Source: Curvibacter lanceolatus ATCC 14669 (GTDB lineage: Bacteria; Pseudomonadota; Gammaproteobacteria; Burkholderiales; Burkholderiaceae_C). Taken from it: DNA of 64,000 nucleotides. The notes under the pieces are model-generated. The model saw only the letters and a program-made list of their open reading frames with translations, searched no databases and had not been told where the DNA came from. The translations under genes and the position numbers were made by a program. Positions 1 to 8,327 of this stretch are shown piece after piece. The first letter of the stretch is position 1. Each line of letters opens with the position of its first letter. The stretch covers positions 1-64,000 of the forward strand of contig NZ_KB906274.1 of the NCBI RefSeq assembly GCF_000381265.1, given 5' to 3'.

Positions 1-233
1 AAATCACTGAGTTGCCGTTCGTACTGCTCTTTGATTTCCAGGGGCTTGCTGCGCAGGGCGTTCTCCATGCCGCGCTTGCCTTCATCGACCCACTGTTCAA
101 CCTCAGATGGGTTGAGGTCATAGGCACGGCTGGCCTCTGAGACCGTGGTCTTGCCTTGAATGATGTCCAGGACCAAAGCCGTCTTTCTCTTGGCCGTCCA
201 ACGCTTGATGTCGTCTTCCATCAGGGTGCTCAT
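1..233 (-). CDS. IS3-type transposase OrfA, N-terminal part (runs off the window)
   Basis: The minus-strand frame starts at ATG 233 and encodes about 77 residues before the window ends. It begins MSTLMEDDIKRWTAKRK and continues with a helix-turn-helix region including SEASRAYDL. This resembles the DNA-binding OrfA protein of IS3-family elements, which is normally joined to the catalytic OrfB by programmed frameshifting. OrfB would lie outside the window. The family call rests on the motif and on the terminal-repeat-like sequence near 281. The exact IS group cannot be named. Confidence 0.7.
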   Translation of the reverse strand, partial: MSTLMEDDIKRWTAKRKTALVLDIIQGKTTVSEASRAYDLNPSEVEQWVDEGKRGMENALRSKPLEIKEQYERQLSD

Positions 234-281
234 CTGTGTTGCCTTTCAACGATAACACCTGAGCAGGAAATCACTGGGTCA
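1..281 (-). mobile_element. End of an IS3-type insertion sequence (partial)
   Basis: On the minus strand the window starts inside an IS3-family element. The first coding part of its OrfA protein runs from 233 to the window edge. The sequence just outside that start reads TGACCCAGTGA when taken inward from about 281, which fits an IS3-type terminal repeat beginning with TGA. The exact boundary is inferred, because the other end lies outside the window and the two repeats cannot be compared. At about 282 a GTPase reading frame resumes, so the element apparently sits in that gene. Confidence 0.6.
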
Positions 282-840
282 ATACACGTTTGTTATCTGG
301 GGGCGTCCCAATTCGGGCAAGACGACATTCATTTCGCAACTGCGTGGAGAGCATGTTCAGTTAGCCGAGAAAAAGGCAACCACATCGCGCGTCACGTACA
401 AGGACGTCAAGTTACGACTTGCCGCAGAGTTCGTCGTTGAAAGCATCGTGGACATGCCTGGCACGGATGATCGTCTGGACGACTGGCGGGAATTGGTGGC
501 GAAGGGTGATCATGTGTTTTACCTCCTCAATATTTCCCGCACCGATGATGCTGGATATGTGGCGGCCGTCCGTACAGACCTCAAGGCAACCATTGAGGCC
601 TTGAACAAATCATCCAAGGGCCGAAAGCGCATCAACATCATTGCCTCCCATGTTGATCAATCCAAATGGAACACCGTCGATGTCGCACAAGTGAACAACG
701 TGCTGCAAGAGGACCCAGTCATTCGGCGGATGTATGAATCCATGGAGGGTGTCAAGGGGTATGTCTATTCCGCGAATCTCACCGACCCCGCCAGTTTTAA
801 GCGCTTGTTGCAGAGCATTGTTGATGACCTCCAAGCTTGA
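282..840 (+). pseudogene. Small P-loop GTPase, 5' end removed by the IS
   Basis: An open frame runs from the inferred IS edge to the stop at 838-840 and encodes YTFVIWGRPNSGKTTF and onward. GRPNSGKT is a Walker A/G1 motif, DMPG a G3 (DxxG) motif, and SHVD stands where G4 (NKxD) is expected. The protein therefore belongs to the small-GTPase fold. The P-loop begins only six residues after the IS edge, so the native start codon and perhaps a few residues are missing. A GTG at 448 opens a shorter frame, but it would exclude the P-loop. The next gene overlaps the 3' end, which suggests one operon. The gene is probably not expressed as an intact protein, unless the IS supplies a promoter and start. 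Confidence 0.6.
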
Positions 841-1315
841 CCTCAGGTGCGAGGCTTACTTGTACGCGCAGGACCTGAACAACGAGGGAGGCGTGGCCTA
901 CTGCCGTGTTACCGACGGCGGTGCGGTTGGCGAACAATTGGTCATCCCAGATCAACGGCTACCACATGTTCGCCAGTTGTTGGATGAGATCCAAAACGCA
1001 GGTAGGGCGTGGGCTGTCGGTGGCAACGCCTTGACATGCCGAGTGAGCTTGACGGGCGACTGCGTCATCACGGTTCGGCCAGTGACGCTGGATGCTAGTG
1101 GCCGTGTGTCGCCCGTTTTGCTCTTGTTCAATGTGCTAAGCCCTTCCCGAAAGTTGGGAGCTGCTGCATTGACCGCTGTGCCCACTTACTTGAATCGACA
1201 GCTGGATCAACCAACACTAGAGGCCCTGGTGCGGCTGAAGCAGTTACTTGCTTTGCCGCGTTGGATTCTTTTTTTGTATATCGTCTTCCAGAGCAAGAGA
1301 GCCCTTCATGATTGA
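824..1315 (+). CDS. Unknown protein, second gene of the GTPase cassette
   Basis: The protein has 163 residues from ATG 824 (MTSKLDLRCEAYLYAQDL). This start was chosen because it lies just inside the 3' end of the GTPase gene with a 17-base overlap, typical of coupled genes. A longer start at 734 would add residues that are only a shadow of the GTPase. I do not recognise a family. The C-terminal stretch is hydrophobic and leucine-rich (PRWILFLYIVF), so it may hold a membrane segment. Its position behind a GTPase suggests a partner or effector, which is inference only. Confidence 0.6.
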   Translation: MTSKLDLRCEAYLYAQDLNNEGGVAYCRVTDGGAVGEQLVIPDQRLPHVRQLLDEIQNAGRAWAVGGNALTCRVSLTGDCVITVRPVTLDASGRVSPVLLLFNVLSPSRKLGAAALTAVPTYLNRQLDQPTLEALVRLKQLLALPRWILFLYIVFQSKRALHD

Positions 1316-2099
1316 GCCCTACACCCAAAAGATCATTTTTGTTGACGCGCCTTTCATGGAGGAACTCAAGCACGCGTCGATCACGTCATTCCAATCATTC
1401 GAGGCACCCGACCTGGACACCAAGGTGATCACTTTGCCGCTGACGGTCTCTGATGCCACGGAGTTGATACGCCATGTAAACGCCTCTGATGTGCGCCCTG
1501 GCAGCGTGCTCGTGAAGCCTGGCTACACGGATCAGTTTGTGACTTTGGATGAGTTCACTGACGACCATGCCAAGAACAAATTCGATGTGTGGCTGCAGTT
1601 GTGCGTGGCCTTGGGTGCCAAGAAGGTCGATGTCACAAATATCGAGGAAGTCAGCTTGGAAGCTGAGGAGCGCTCATCGGTGAGCGCAGATATCAATGGC
1701 AAGAGCGGTGTCGGTTCCTTGAACGTCGGCGCCAAGAACCATGAGTCCAGCCAAAGTGAGCATGTTCGTCAATCGATCATGAAGTTGAAGGTGGCTGCCA
1801 CAGGTGGAGAACCAGACTTTCAGGCTGCAGATCGCATCTTGGGTCAATACGGTGTGCACAAGGAGCCGATGTTCAAGAGCATCTACAACATGCGCAGTGT
1901 CGGCAGTAATACGCTGCTCAAACACGAGTTCTCGCTCGACATGTCGACCGACGTCAAGAAGGTATTGAACGCTTCGTTGAAGGCCAAGCTTGAGGTAATG
2001 AGCAAGATCTGCGAGGGACGTGCGGAGTTTGATCGTGCTCGCACGTCGATGGAGAAAGGACGTACAGCGTTGAAGTTGACCGTGACCGTGGAGTTCTGA
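1308..2099 (+). CDS. Unknown protein, third gene of the GTPase cassette
   Basis: The protein has 263 residues and begins MIEPYTQKIIFVDAPF at ATG 1308. That start overlaps the stop of the previous gene by eight bases and suits coupled translation. A longer frame from 1248 adds only a shadow of the upstream gene. No signal peptide or clear membrane segment is seen. The middle is rich in Glu and Ser (around residues 110-160) and the C-terminus is charged, ending in a Thr/Val-rich tail. I do not recognise a family. The overlaps suggest that three genes, GTPase-unknown-unknown, form one unit. Confidence 0.65.
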   Translation: MIEPYTQKIIFVDAPFMEELKHASITSFQSFEAPDLDTKVITLPLTVSDATELIRHVNASDVRPGSVLVKPGYTDQFVTLDEFTDDHAKNKFDVWLQLCVALGAKKVDVTNIEEVSLEAEERSSVSADINGKSGVGSLNVGAKNHESSQSEHVRQSIMKLKVAATGGEPDFQAADRILGQYGVHKEPMFKSIYNMRSVGSNTLLKHEFSLDMSTDVKKVLNASLKAKLEVMSKICEGRAEFDRARTSMEKGRTALKLTVTVEF

Positions 2100-2520
2100 T
2101 GGCGGCATTTTCACTGTCGAGCAACCATGACCAGCGGTCATCCCAAGTGCGAGCGATGCACACGTGCTTAGTGACGTCTGCAGCATATTGGCATCGGTCA
2201 CTGGCGCGGCGCCGTCGTTGAAGGTCGAATGTTGGCTTCCTGATGTACACCGTGACGTCAGTATTCCGCGGCGACCGACTGCAACCGCTGCAGAACCGAC
2301 GTCCGCAGGCGAAAGGCGACATCAGGCTGATGGCGGTCGCTCGACGTGCGAAGGCCGTGCGGCAGCTTGCCGCCACAACCAGCAGTTCAAGGTTGCCGCC
2401 ATTCCGGTCATTCGAAAAAACGTTCTTGCAGTCGGCATGCAAAATGACCCTAGGTCCATTGAATAAATGTTAGGCCCAATTAAGCAGACTATTCAATTGG
2501 CAACAAAATTCACAGCACTT
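2100..2520. other. No convincing gene (about 420 bp)
   Basis: The short frames here on either strand lack recognisable motifs and natural starts. A GTTAGGC heptamer at 2469-2475 marks the point where base composition drops sharply. It matches the integron simple-site pattern GTTRRRY, but no matching attC stem was found upstream. An ATG at 2467 could extend the next gene by 18 codons. Confidence 0.5.
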
Positions 2521-3216
2521 ATGACGATAAGCGAAAAATCAATCAAGCTACTTTGGTCCAATGCTGCTGGCAGATGTTCTTTTCCAGGTTGCGACAAGCG
2601 TCTTTCGGTAGAGCAAGCGGCAGACACTGCACCATACACTCTCGGCGAGATGGCCCACATTAAGGGAAAGAATCCTGGCTCGAACAGATATGACATTAAC
2701 CAGAATGATGGCGAGCGGGATCTCTATCAGAATCTAATTCTGCTCTGCCCCAACCACCACACAGAAATCGACAAACCGGAGAACGAAGGCAAGTATTCGG
2801 TTGGATGGTTGATCGATGCAAAATCGAACCATGAAAAGTGGGTCATCTCGATGCTTACGGCGAAAAAAATTATGACCATCGAACAACTCAAAAATCATAT
2901 AGCAGGGCTGCTTTCTGACAATCATCAAGCATGGATAAAGTACGGACCAAACTCCATCCTTGCACAGAGAAATCCAAATAGCGACTCACTACACCAGTTG
3001 TGGACATCCGAGCGATTATCAACAATAGTTCCTAACAATAGAGCCATAACCAAGCTTTTAGGAGATCATAGAATTCTTTTTACGCATAACCAGCAACCTA
3101 TTGTCAGCAAATTCATTTCTCATGCGAAGAGCTATGAGTTATGGGTTAGCGATGATATTCCATACCAAGCAGTCGAGCGTTTTCCATTAGAGTTTGACGC
3201 ACTTATTCGAGAATGA
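2521..3216 (+). CDS. HNH endonuclease-like protein
   Basis: The protein has 231 residues from ATG 2521 (MTISEKSIKLLWSNAAGRC). The N-terminal half carries an HNH nuclease signature: a CxxxxC pair at residues 19-24, AHIKG with His46, and LCPNHHTEID at about 75-84. This should bind zinc and a catalytic metal and cut DNA. The C-terminal half (about 115-231) has no recognised domain and may be a recognition or partner region. The gene is clearly richer in A+T than its surroundings and is followed three bases later by another gene of the same composition. An ATG at 2467 is an alternative start. Context (IS, GmrSD-like enzyme) suggests a defence role, which is inference. Confidence 0.8.
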   Translation: MTISEKSIKLLWSNAAGRCSFPGCDKRLSVEQAADTAPYTLGEMAHIKGKNPGSNRYDINQNDGERDLYQNLILLCPNHHTEIDKPENEGKYSVGWLIDAKSNHEKWVISMLTAKKIMTIEQLKNHIAGLLSDNHQAWIKYGPNSILAQRNPNSDSLHQLWTSERLSTIVPNNRAITKLLGDHRILFTHNQQPIVSKFISHAKSYELWVSDDIPYQAVERFPLEFDALIRE

Positions 3217-3219
3217 AAT

Positions 3220-3630
3220 ATGCCCGCGCATAACAGCACCTTCCCCTGGTTAAGCTACTATGGAAACTACAGGTTTTTCGAAGATCGAATGCATGAACAC
3301 AGCAAGGTAGGAGGCGTTAAAAATATCAAAACAGGCCTTTATGATGTGCATCTGTTAGATGGCCGGGTATTAAGGGTGTTCATCTGTGAGTGTTACGCCT
3401 TCGATGACGCCTCATACCATGAGACAGTCGAAAATTACGGCCCTGTGAATGCAGTAATCATTAACTCCAATTGGTGCGGTTACGATTTTGAGACGAAGCT
3501 TGCTAGGATGCACGAGAGGGTTGGCATATTCGATATAAAAGGATTCATGACAGCGATTAATACATCAAACTATTGGGGGTACATGAACGCAGATGAAAGG
3601 GAAAGGCTGAAAAGGTCGCAGGCATCATGA
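3220..3630 (+). CDS. Unknown protein between HNH and nucleotidyltransferase genes
   Basis: The protein has 136 residues and starts MPAHNSTFPWLSYYGNYRF. It begins three bases after the HNH gene and overlaps the next gene by the four-base ATGA. It is rich in aromatic residues (YYGNYRFF, NSNWCGYD, NYWGYM) and has no signal peptide or membrane segment. I do not recognise a family. The core resembles neither a HEPN domain (no Rx4-6H motif) nor a known immunity protein that I can name. Its place inside the trio suggests a dedicated partner of the HNH protein or the nucleotidyltransferase. Confidence 0.65.
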   Translation: MPAHNSTFPWLSYYGNYRFFEDRMHEHSKVGGVKNIKTGLYDVHLLDGRVLRVFICECYAFDDASYHETVENYGPVNAVIINSNWCGYDFETKLARMHERVGIFDIKGFMTAINTSNYWGYMNADERERLKRSQAS

Positions 3631-3953
3631 GCTACGTTGAAGTGTACGGATTTGGATCGTACTTTAATGGAAGCACAGATTACGGCGACATAGACTTGTT
3701 GTTGGTCCATAATGATCGCTCAAAGGAGTCTTGTTCTCTCGCGATAAGTTGCAAGCGAGAACTTCAAGCAATACTTCAAAATCTTCACATCACGATGCTC
3801 TCAAAGCAGGCTGAGCGGTCATTTTCATTCAAATTGACAGCGCAAGTTAAATATCTCGGGCGTATTGATACGCTCATTGAAAGTCGAGACATAAAGAAAA
3901 TATTGGCATTAATTCGAGCGTACTCACCAACTCGTACAGGCATCGAGAATTAA
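3627..3953 (+). CDS. Minimal nucleotidyltransferase
   Basis: The protein has 108 residues and begins MSYVEVYGFGSYFNGSTDYGD. It contains the Pol-beta-type nucleotidyltransferase signature: Gly10-Ser11, then Asp21-x-Asp23 (DIDLLLV), the metal-binding acidic pair. Its size matches minimal nucleotidyltransferases of the MNT/MenA type, which transfer nucleotides to proteins or RNA in toxin-antitoxin and defence settings. No HEPN partner is adjacent, which is unusual for MNT proteins. ATGA overlap with the preceding gene implies translational coupling. A+T-rich composition is shared with the two upstream genes. Confidence 0.75.
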   Translation: MSYVEVYGFGSYFNGSTDYGDIDLLLVHNDRSKESCSLAISCKRELQAILQNLHITMLSKQAERSFSFKLTAQVKYLGRIDTLIESRDIKKILALIRAYSPTRTGIEN

Positions 3954-4565
3954 TAAAATTAATCCACCAAAAAAACTCAGTTTGAGGCCTAACCAATCAT
4001 TCCACCGAACGTTGCGCATAATGCTGCGCAAAGCCAGTGAATTCGCGTTCCTGAACGACCGCTTTCCCAATCCGGCTATGTCCGCAACGGGTGGCGGATT
4101 CAGACGTACGTGGCGAGTGAGCCAGATATCGCCTTTCGCTGCAAAGCCAACTCCCGCTGCCGTGGACCGCTTCAGGCTGGTTGCTGATGCGCAACGGTAA
4201 ACGTTCAAGCGACTACCGCACCCTAAGAGGGCACCTTCGCGCATTCACATCTCACGAAAGCCAACGCTCGCACTTCCGAAGTGCTTCCATCCTAACGAAG
4301 CGGATGCGGCTTTGTGGGCAAGCCGTGCGGCTTATTCCATCCAGCGAGCCCACATAAAGGTCGACTCCTGCAACTCGAGCGAGGTGCTTAACTCCCCGCG
4401 TACTCGGCTCAAGCTGTTCGGAACAAAATCGAGTGCCGTGCGACGAAGAATTGGGATGTAGCGCCCCTGCATTAGAAGTATGCGCAGTTCCTTCCGAAGA
4501 GCCTTGTCCCGCCATTGGGGGGATCCGATAAGCTACGCGCTTTTCACGTTAAAACAGGGGGGGCG
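3954..4565. other. Gene-free stretch with an attC-like start (about 610 bp)
   Basis: After the nucleotidyltransferase stop the composition returns to higher GC. GCCTAAC at 3987-3993, followed by CAATCATTCCACCGAACG, looks like the 5' half of an integron attC site (RYYYAAC plus the adjoining box). A matching GTTRRRY right half was not found within about 250 bases, so a complete attC is not supported. The short frames here have no recognisable product. The stretch ends with the strong ribosome binding site (a run of G) of the next gene at 4566. Confidence 0.35.
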
Positions 4566-6428
4566 ATGGACGCGAATGCGATTGCGCTGCTGGACATCTT
4601 TGAGAAGAAGATGCGGCTCGAAGTGCCGATGTTCCAGCGGCAGTACGTCTGGAAGCAGGAGCACCAGTGGGCGCCACTGTGGGAGGACATCTCGCGCAAA
4701 TTTGTGGAGTTCATTGAGGGCCGAACCGACGCGCCAGCTCACTTTCTCGGTGCGATGGTGCTCGACCAGCGGCAAACGCAGACCGGCCGCGTCGAAAGGC
4801 GCAGTGTGATCGACGGTCAACAGCGTCTCACAACTCTTCAGATTTTCCTGGCCTCGTTTCGCGACTTTTGCCGATGTGAAGGTCTGGGCGATTTCGCCGA
4901 CGAGTGTGAGAAATACACGGTGAACACTGGTCGGATGGCAGAGCCGGAAGTGGAGAAGTACAAGGTTTGGCCAACGCTGAGCGACCGACAGCAGTTCATT
5001 GACGTCGTGGATGCGGGGTCACGAGCTGCTCTTGAGCAGCTTCATCCGTTGACGCGACGCAAGTATTCGCGGAAGTTCGAGCCGCGCCCACGAATGGTGG
5101 AGGCCTATTTCTTCTTTTACGACAGTCTTGCTGAGTTCTTCAAGGGAAGCACGACCGAGCCGCCGCTGGCGGCCAACAAGCCGTTGGCTGATCGCGTTGA
5201 AGAGTGCTTTGAAGCCCTAAAGACGGCGCTGAAGGTGGTGGCAATCGACCTTGACCGCGACGACGACGCTCAGGTCATCTTTGAGACGCTCAACGCCCGT
5301 GGCGAGCCGCTTCTGCCGGCCGATCTTCTCCGGAACTTCATCTTCCTTCGGGCTGCTCGGCAGAACGAGGAACAAGAGGCACTGTACAAGAAGTATTGGG
5401 CAGCCTTCGATGAGCCTTTCTGGCGCAAGGAGGTCGTGCAGGGGCGCCTGTTGCGTCCACGCAGTGACCTATTCATTCAGCACTTTCTTGCGAGCAAGCA
5501 AGCCAGAGATATCCCAATCAAGCACTTGTTCGTCGAGTACAAATATTGGGTCGAACGCAGTGCTCCCTACAAGACGGTCGAGGCAGAGCTCGCGGCGCTA
5601 GCGAAGCAAGGCAACGACTTCAGACGCCTCGTCGGTCGTAGTGAGGCCGATGCGCTCGGGCCACTCGCCCACTTCCTCGAGACGTTCGATATAAGTACCG
5701 TCTTCCCGCCTCTTCTGGCCATGCTTGATCTCGGGGCGAGCGACGATGAGATGCGCGAGACTGCAAGTGTCCTCGAGAGCTACCTCCTTCGTCGTACGGT
5801 CTGCCTGTCGGATACCAAGGCGTACAACCGTGTCTTTATGGGCCTTACGCGGGCGATTCGCCGAGACGGGGCGACCGCCGCAGTTGTTCGTTCGCACCTG
5901 GTCGGCCTCCAGAGCGCCACCGATGCGTGGCCGAGCGACGAACGATTCACCGAGGCATGGATGACGGGGCACGCTTACTCGGCGCTCAACAACGGGAGGA
6001 TCGTCTACATCCTGAGCAAGCTGAGTGAAACCTACCGAAATTCCAAAACCGAACAGCTGAAAGTAACTGGGCAGCTTACGGTCGAACATCTGATGCCCCA
6101 GGCCTGGTTCGCTCACTGGCTGCTGTCGGATGGAAGCAGAGGCGTCGACAATCCATGGTCTGTTCCGGCAGATGATCCCCAGGCACTTGCGACACGCGCT
6201 CGAAGCGCCATCGTCCAAACGTTCGGCAACCTCACCTTGATCACAGGCAGTCTGAACAGCTCAATCTCGAATGGCGCCTGGGCAACCAAGCGAGCCGCAA
6301 TTGAGGCGAATAGCTTGCTGCCAATCAACCTCCAACTGAGGAGCGCTGAAACGTGGGACGAAGAAGCGATTGAGCGGCGCGGCCGCGACCTGCTTTCTCG
6401 GGCGCTTAAGCTGTGGCCGCGGGGCTAG
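4566..6428 (+). CDS. GmrSD-like DUF262/DUF1524 protein (type IV restriction candidate)
   Basis: The protein has 620 residues from ATG 4566, preceded by a G-rich ribosome binding site. The N-terminal domain holds PMFQRQYVWK (about 21-30) and VIDGQQRLTT (81-90), the DGQQR signature of DUF262, a ParB/sulfiredoxin-like nucleotide-using fold. The C-terminal domain has VEHLMPQ with His508 and a later FGNLTLI...LN segment, typical of the DUF1524 His-Me nuclease. In the GmrSD family this two-domain order forms modification-dependent restriction enzymes that attack modified phage DNA. Here both parts are in one chain. No partner gene is adjacent. The length suits a single-chain GmrSD. Substrate preference cannot be read. 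Confidence 0.85.
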   Translation: MDANAIALLDIFEKKMRLEVPMFQRQYVWKQEHQWAPLWEDISRKFVEFIEGRTDAPAHFLGAMVLDQRQTQTGRVERRSVIDGQQRLTTLQIFLASFRDFCRCEGLGDFADECEKYTVNTGRMAEPEVEKYKVWPTLSDRQQFIDVVDAGSRAALEQLHPLTRRKYSRKFEPRPRMVEAYFFFYDSLAEFFKGSTTEPPLAANKPLADRVEECFEALKTALKVVAIDLDRDDDAQVIFETLNARGEPLLPADLLRNFIFLRAARQNEEQEALYKKYWAAFDEPFWRKEVVQGRLLRPRSDLFIQHFLASKQARDIPIKHLFVEYKYWVERSAPYKTVEAELAALAKQGNDFRRLVGRSEADALGPLAHFLETFDISTVFPPLLAMLDLGASDDEMRETASVLESYLLRRTVCLSDTKAYNRVFMGLTRAIRRDGATAAVVRSHLVGLQSATDAWPSDERFTEAWMTGHAYSALNNGRIVYILSKLSETYRNSKTEQLKVTGQLTVEHLMPQAWFAHWLLSDGSRGVDNPWSVPADDPQALATRARSAIVQTFGNLTLITGSLNSSISNGAWATKRAAIEANSLLPINLQLRSAETWDEEAIERRGRDLLSRALKLWPRG

Positions 6429-6746
6429 GCTTTGCCTGATCACGAACCAACCATTGGCAGCTGTCCGCTTCTGGCCCAATAGCTGCCAACTGACGCTCGT
6501 CTGTGATCGACGGCAACCGCTGCATACCAGACATCCCCAACTGATACCCCACCCATCAATTCCAGCCCCGAACGCCCGCCAGCGGCGCCACACCCAACCA
6601 GTCGAATCCCCTCCATCCACTGAATCTCATTCACCAACCCGCCCGACAGCACGTCGCCCAGCATAAAGATGCCAACACCCCCCAGACAACCACATCAAGC
6701 ACCTGAAGGGCCACCCTGAACTCATCAAAAGCCAATCAAGCGCCCG
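6429..6746. other. No gene seen (about 320 bp)
   Basis: This cytosine-rich stretch separates the GmrSD-like gene from a convergent acetyltransferase gene. I see no gene, RNA or convincing terminator in it. Confidence 0.5.
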
Positions 6747-7220
6747 CTATTCCCCCACCTCCCCCCGCCTGCACATCAACGCATTCGCCAGCGTCACCCC
6801 CCGGCGCACCGGCATTCGCCGCTCCACCACCGTGAAGCCATGGCGGGCAAAGAAGGGCTCGGCCGTCACGCTCACATCGGCCGTCAAATCGCCCAGGTCC
6901 AGTGATTTGGCCTCGGCCAGCAGGTGGGCCATCAGGTGGGTGCCCAGGCCTTGGCGCGGGTGGGTGCCTGCGACGTAGAAGTGGTCGATGTAGCCCTTGT
7001 GCTGCAGGTCGGCATAGGCGACAACCTGGCCGCCCAGTTCAAGCACGAAGGGCTTGAGGGCTTGAATGCGCTGGGCCCACAGGGCCTGGTCGAGGTCGGC
7101 CGGGGCCCAGGCCTTGATTTGCTCGGGCGAGTAGTCGCGGCTGGCCACGCCGTGGACAGCCGAGAAAAACACCTGAAACAGCGCGGCCTCGTCGCCGGGC
7201 CTGAACCTTCGAATCTGCAT
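6747..7220 (-). CDS. GNAT-family N-acetyltransferase
   Basis: The protein has 157 residues from ATG 7220 (MQIRRFRPGDEAALFQVF). An upstream in-frame start at 7277 would add 19 residues that do not fit the family. The GNAT core is visible: the beta4 region IDHFYVAGTHPRQGLGTHLM contains the acetyl-CoA-binding Q/RxxGxG/A pattern as RQGLGT, and EPFFARHGFTVVERR matches the C-terminal part. It transfers an acetyl group from acetyl-CoA to an amine. The substrate is unknown. The sequence pattern is like the YafP-type GNATs. It lies in the same orientation as the LysR gene, about 70 bases behind it. Confidence 0.85.
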   Translation of the reverse strand: MQIRRFRPGDEAALFQVFFSAVHGVASRDYSPEQIKAWAPADLDQALWAQRIQALKPFVLELGGQVVAYADLQHKGYIDHFYVAGTHPRQGLGTHLMAHLLAEAKSLDLGDLTADVSVTAEPFFARHGFTVVERRMPVRRGVTLANALMCRRGEVGE

Positions 7221-7293
7221 GCGCCCCCCTGTACCAGCCCAAGATAGCAGGATCGGTGCAACGCATGGGCGGGCCACCCTGGCGCTGCGCCTT

Positions 7294-8262
7294 TCAAACC
7301 CTCAAACCACCATCAACGCCCGTGCCGCCAGCCAGCGCTGGCTCTCGAAAAACCACGTCCGGGTAGTTTTCAAACATCGACTTGATCAACTCGCGCAGCC
7401 AGACGATGGCGGGATCTTTGTGAAAGCGGGGGTGCCAGTGCTGGTGCAGCGCAAACGGCGGCAATGAGAAGGGCACCTCGATCGTGCGCAAGAAGCCGTA
7501 CTCGTCAAAGGCACGCGCCAGCTCCAAGGGCACGGTGGCCACCAGCTCGGGGTTGTGTTTGATCAAGAAGGGCACGGTCAGAAAATGCGGCGTGGTGACG
7601 GCGATCTTGCGCTGCAGGCCTTGTTGTTCGACCACGTTGTCGTAGGCCTCGGCCGTGTGCCCCGTGAGCGAGACCGCAATCTGCGGCATGGCTTCGAACT
7701 CTTGCGGGCTGAGCCGGGGGCCGGGCACCGGGTTGTCGCGGTGCAGCACGGTCACGAAGGAATGCAGAAACAGGCGCTGCTGAAACAGGCCTTCGGGCAC
7801 AGCCCGGATCGAGCCGATGGCCAGATCGGCCTCGCCCGACCCCAGCAGGGATTCGATCTGTTCCACAGGCACTTGCAAGGTTCGCACTGAGCACCCCGGC
7901 GCCAGGGTTCTGAGCTGTTTCAGCAACGGGGGCAGAAAGACCAGCTCGCCCATGTCGGTCATGCACAGGGTGAACACCCTGCGTGCGGCCGCCGGGTCGA
8001 ATCGGGCGGCGGCCAGGATGTCCTGCCGCACCGTGGCCATCACATCCAGCACCGAGGCCCTCAATGACTCGGCCTTGCGGGTGGGTGTCATGCCCTCTTT
8101 GGTCTTGACGAAAAGGGGGTCGTCAAAAAAGGCCCGCAACCGGTTCACCGCGTGGCTGGTGGCGCTCTGGGTCATGCCCAGCGCGTGGGCCGCCTGGGTG
8201 ACGCTGCGCTCGCGAAACAGCGCGTCGAACACGGCCAGCAGGTTCAGGTCCAGCTCATCCAT
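7294..8262 (-). CDS. LysR-family regulator, divergent from the oxygenase operon
   Basis: The protein has 322 residues from ATG 8262 (MDELDLNLLAVFDALF). A second ATG at 8277 would add five residues. The N-terminal winged helix contains RSVTQAAHALGMTQSATSHAVNRLR, the LysR DNA-binding helix. The rest is the periplasmic-binding-protein-like effector domain. The 'DLNLL' start resembles the NodD/PnbR-type branch. It is transcribed away from the Rieske oxygenase gene, the standard arrangement for a LysR activator controlling its neighbour, and a perfect palindrome lies between them at 8328-8341. The inducer is probably the aromatic or carboxylic substrate of that operon (inference). Confidence 0.88.
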   Translation of the reverse strand: MDELDLNLLAVFDALFRERSVTQAAHALGMTQSATSHAVNRLRAFFDDPLFVKTKEGMTPTRKAESLRASVLDVMATVRQDILAAARFDPAAARRVFTLCMTDMGELVFLPPLLKQLRTLAPGCSVRTLQVPVEQIESLLGSGEADLAIGSIRAVPEGLFQQRLFLHSFVTVLHRDNPVPGPRLSPQEFEAMPQIAVSLTGHTAEAYDNVVEQQGLQRKIAVTTPHFLTVPFLIKHNPELVATVPLELARAFDEYGFLRTIEVPFSLPPFALHQHWHPRFHKDPAIVWLRELIKSMFENYPDVVFREPALAGGTGVDGGLRV

Positions 8263-8327
8263 ATGAACACTGTGCATTCTTTCAATGATTGGAATGATGT
8301 TTACGCATTTTCATGCCAAACCTAGGA

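Noticed and set aside
448-840. GTP-binding protein starting at GTG 448
   Set aside because: This start would skip the P-loop at 301-345, which is in the same open frame. The frame really begins at the IS edge.
3982-4200. 72-residue plus-strand protein after the nucleotidyltransferase
   Set aside because: It starts inside the attC-like sequence and has no ribosome binding site or recognisable domain.
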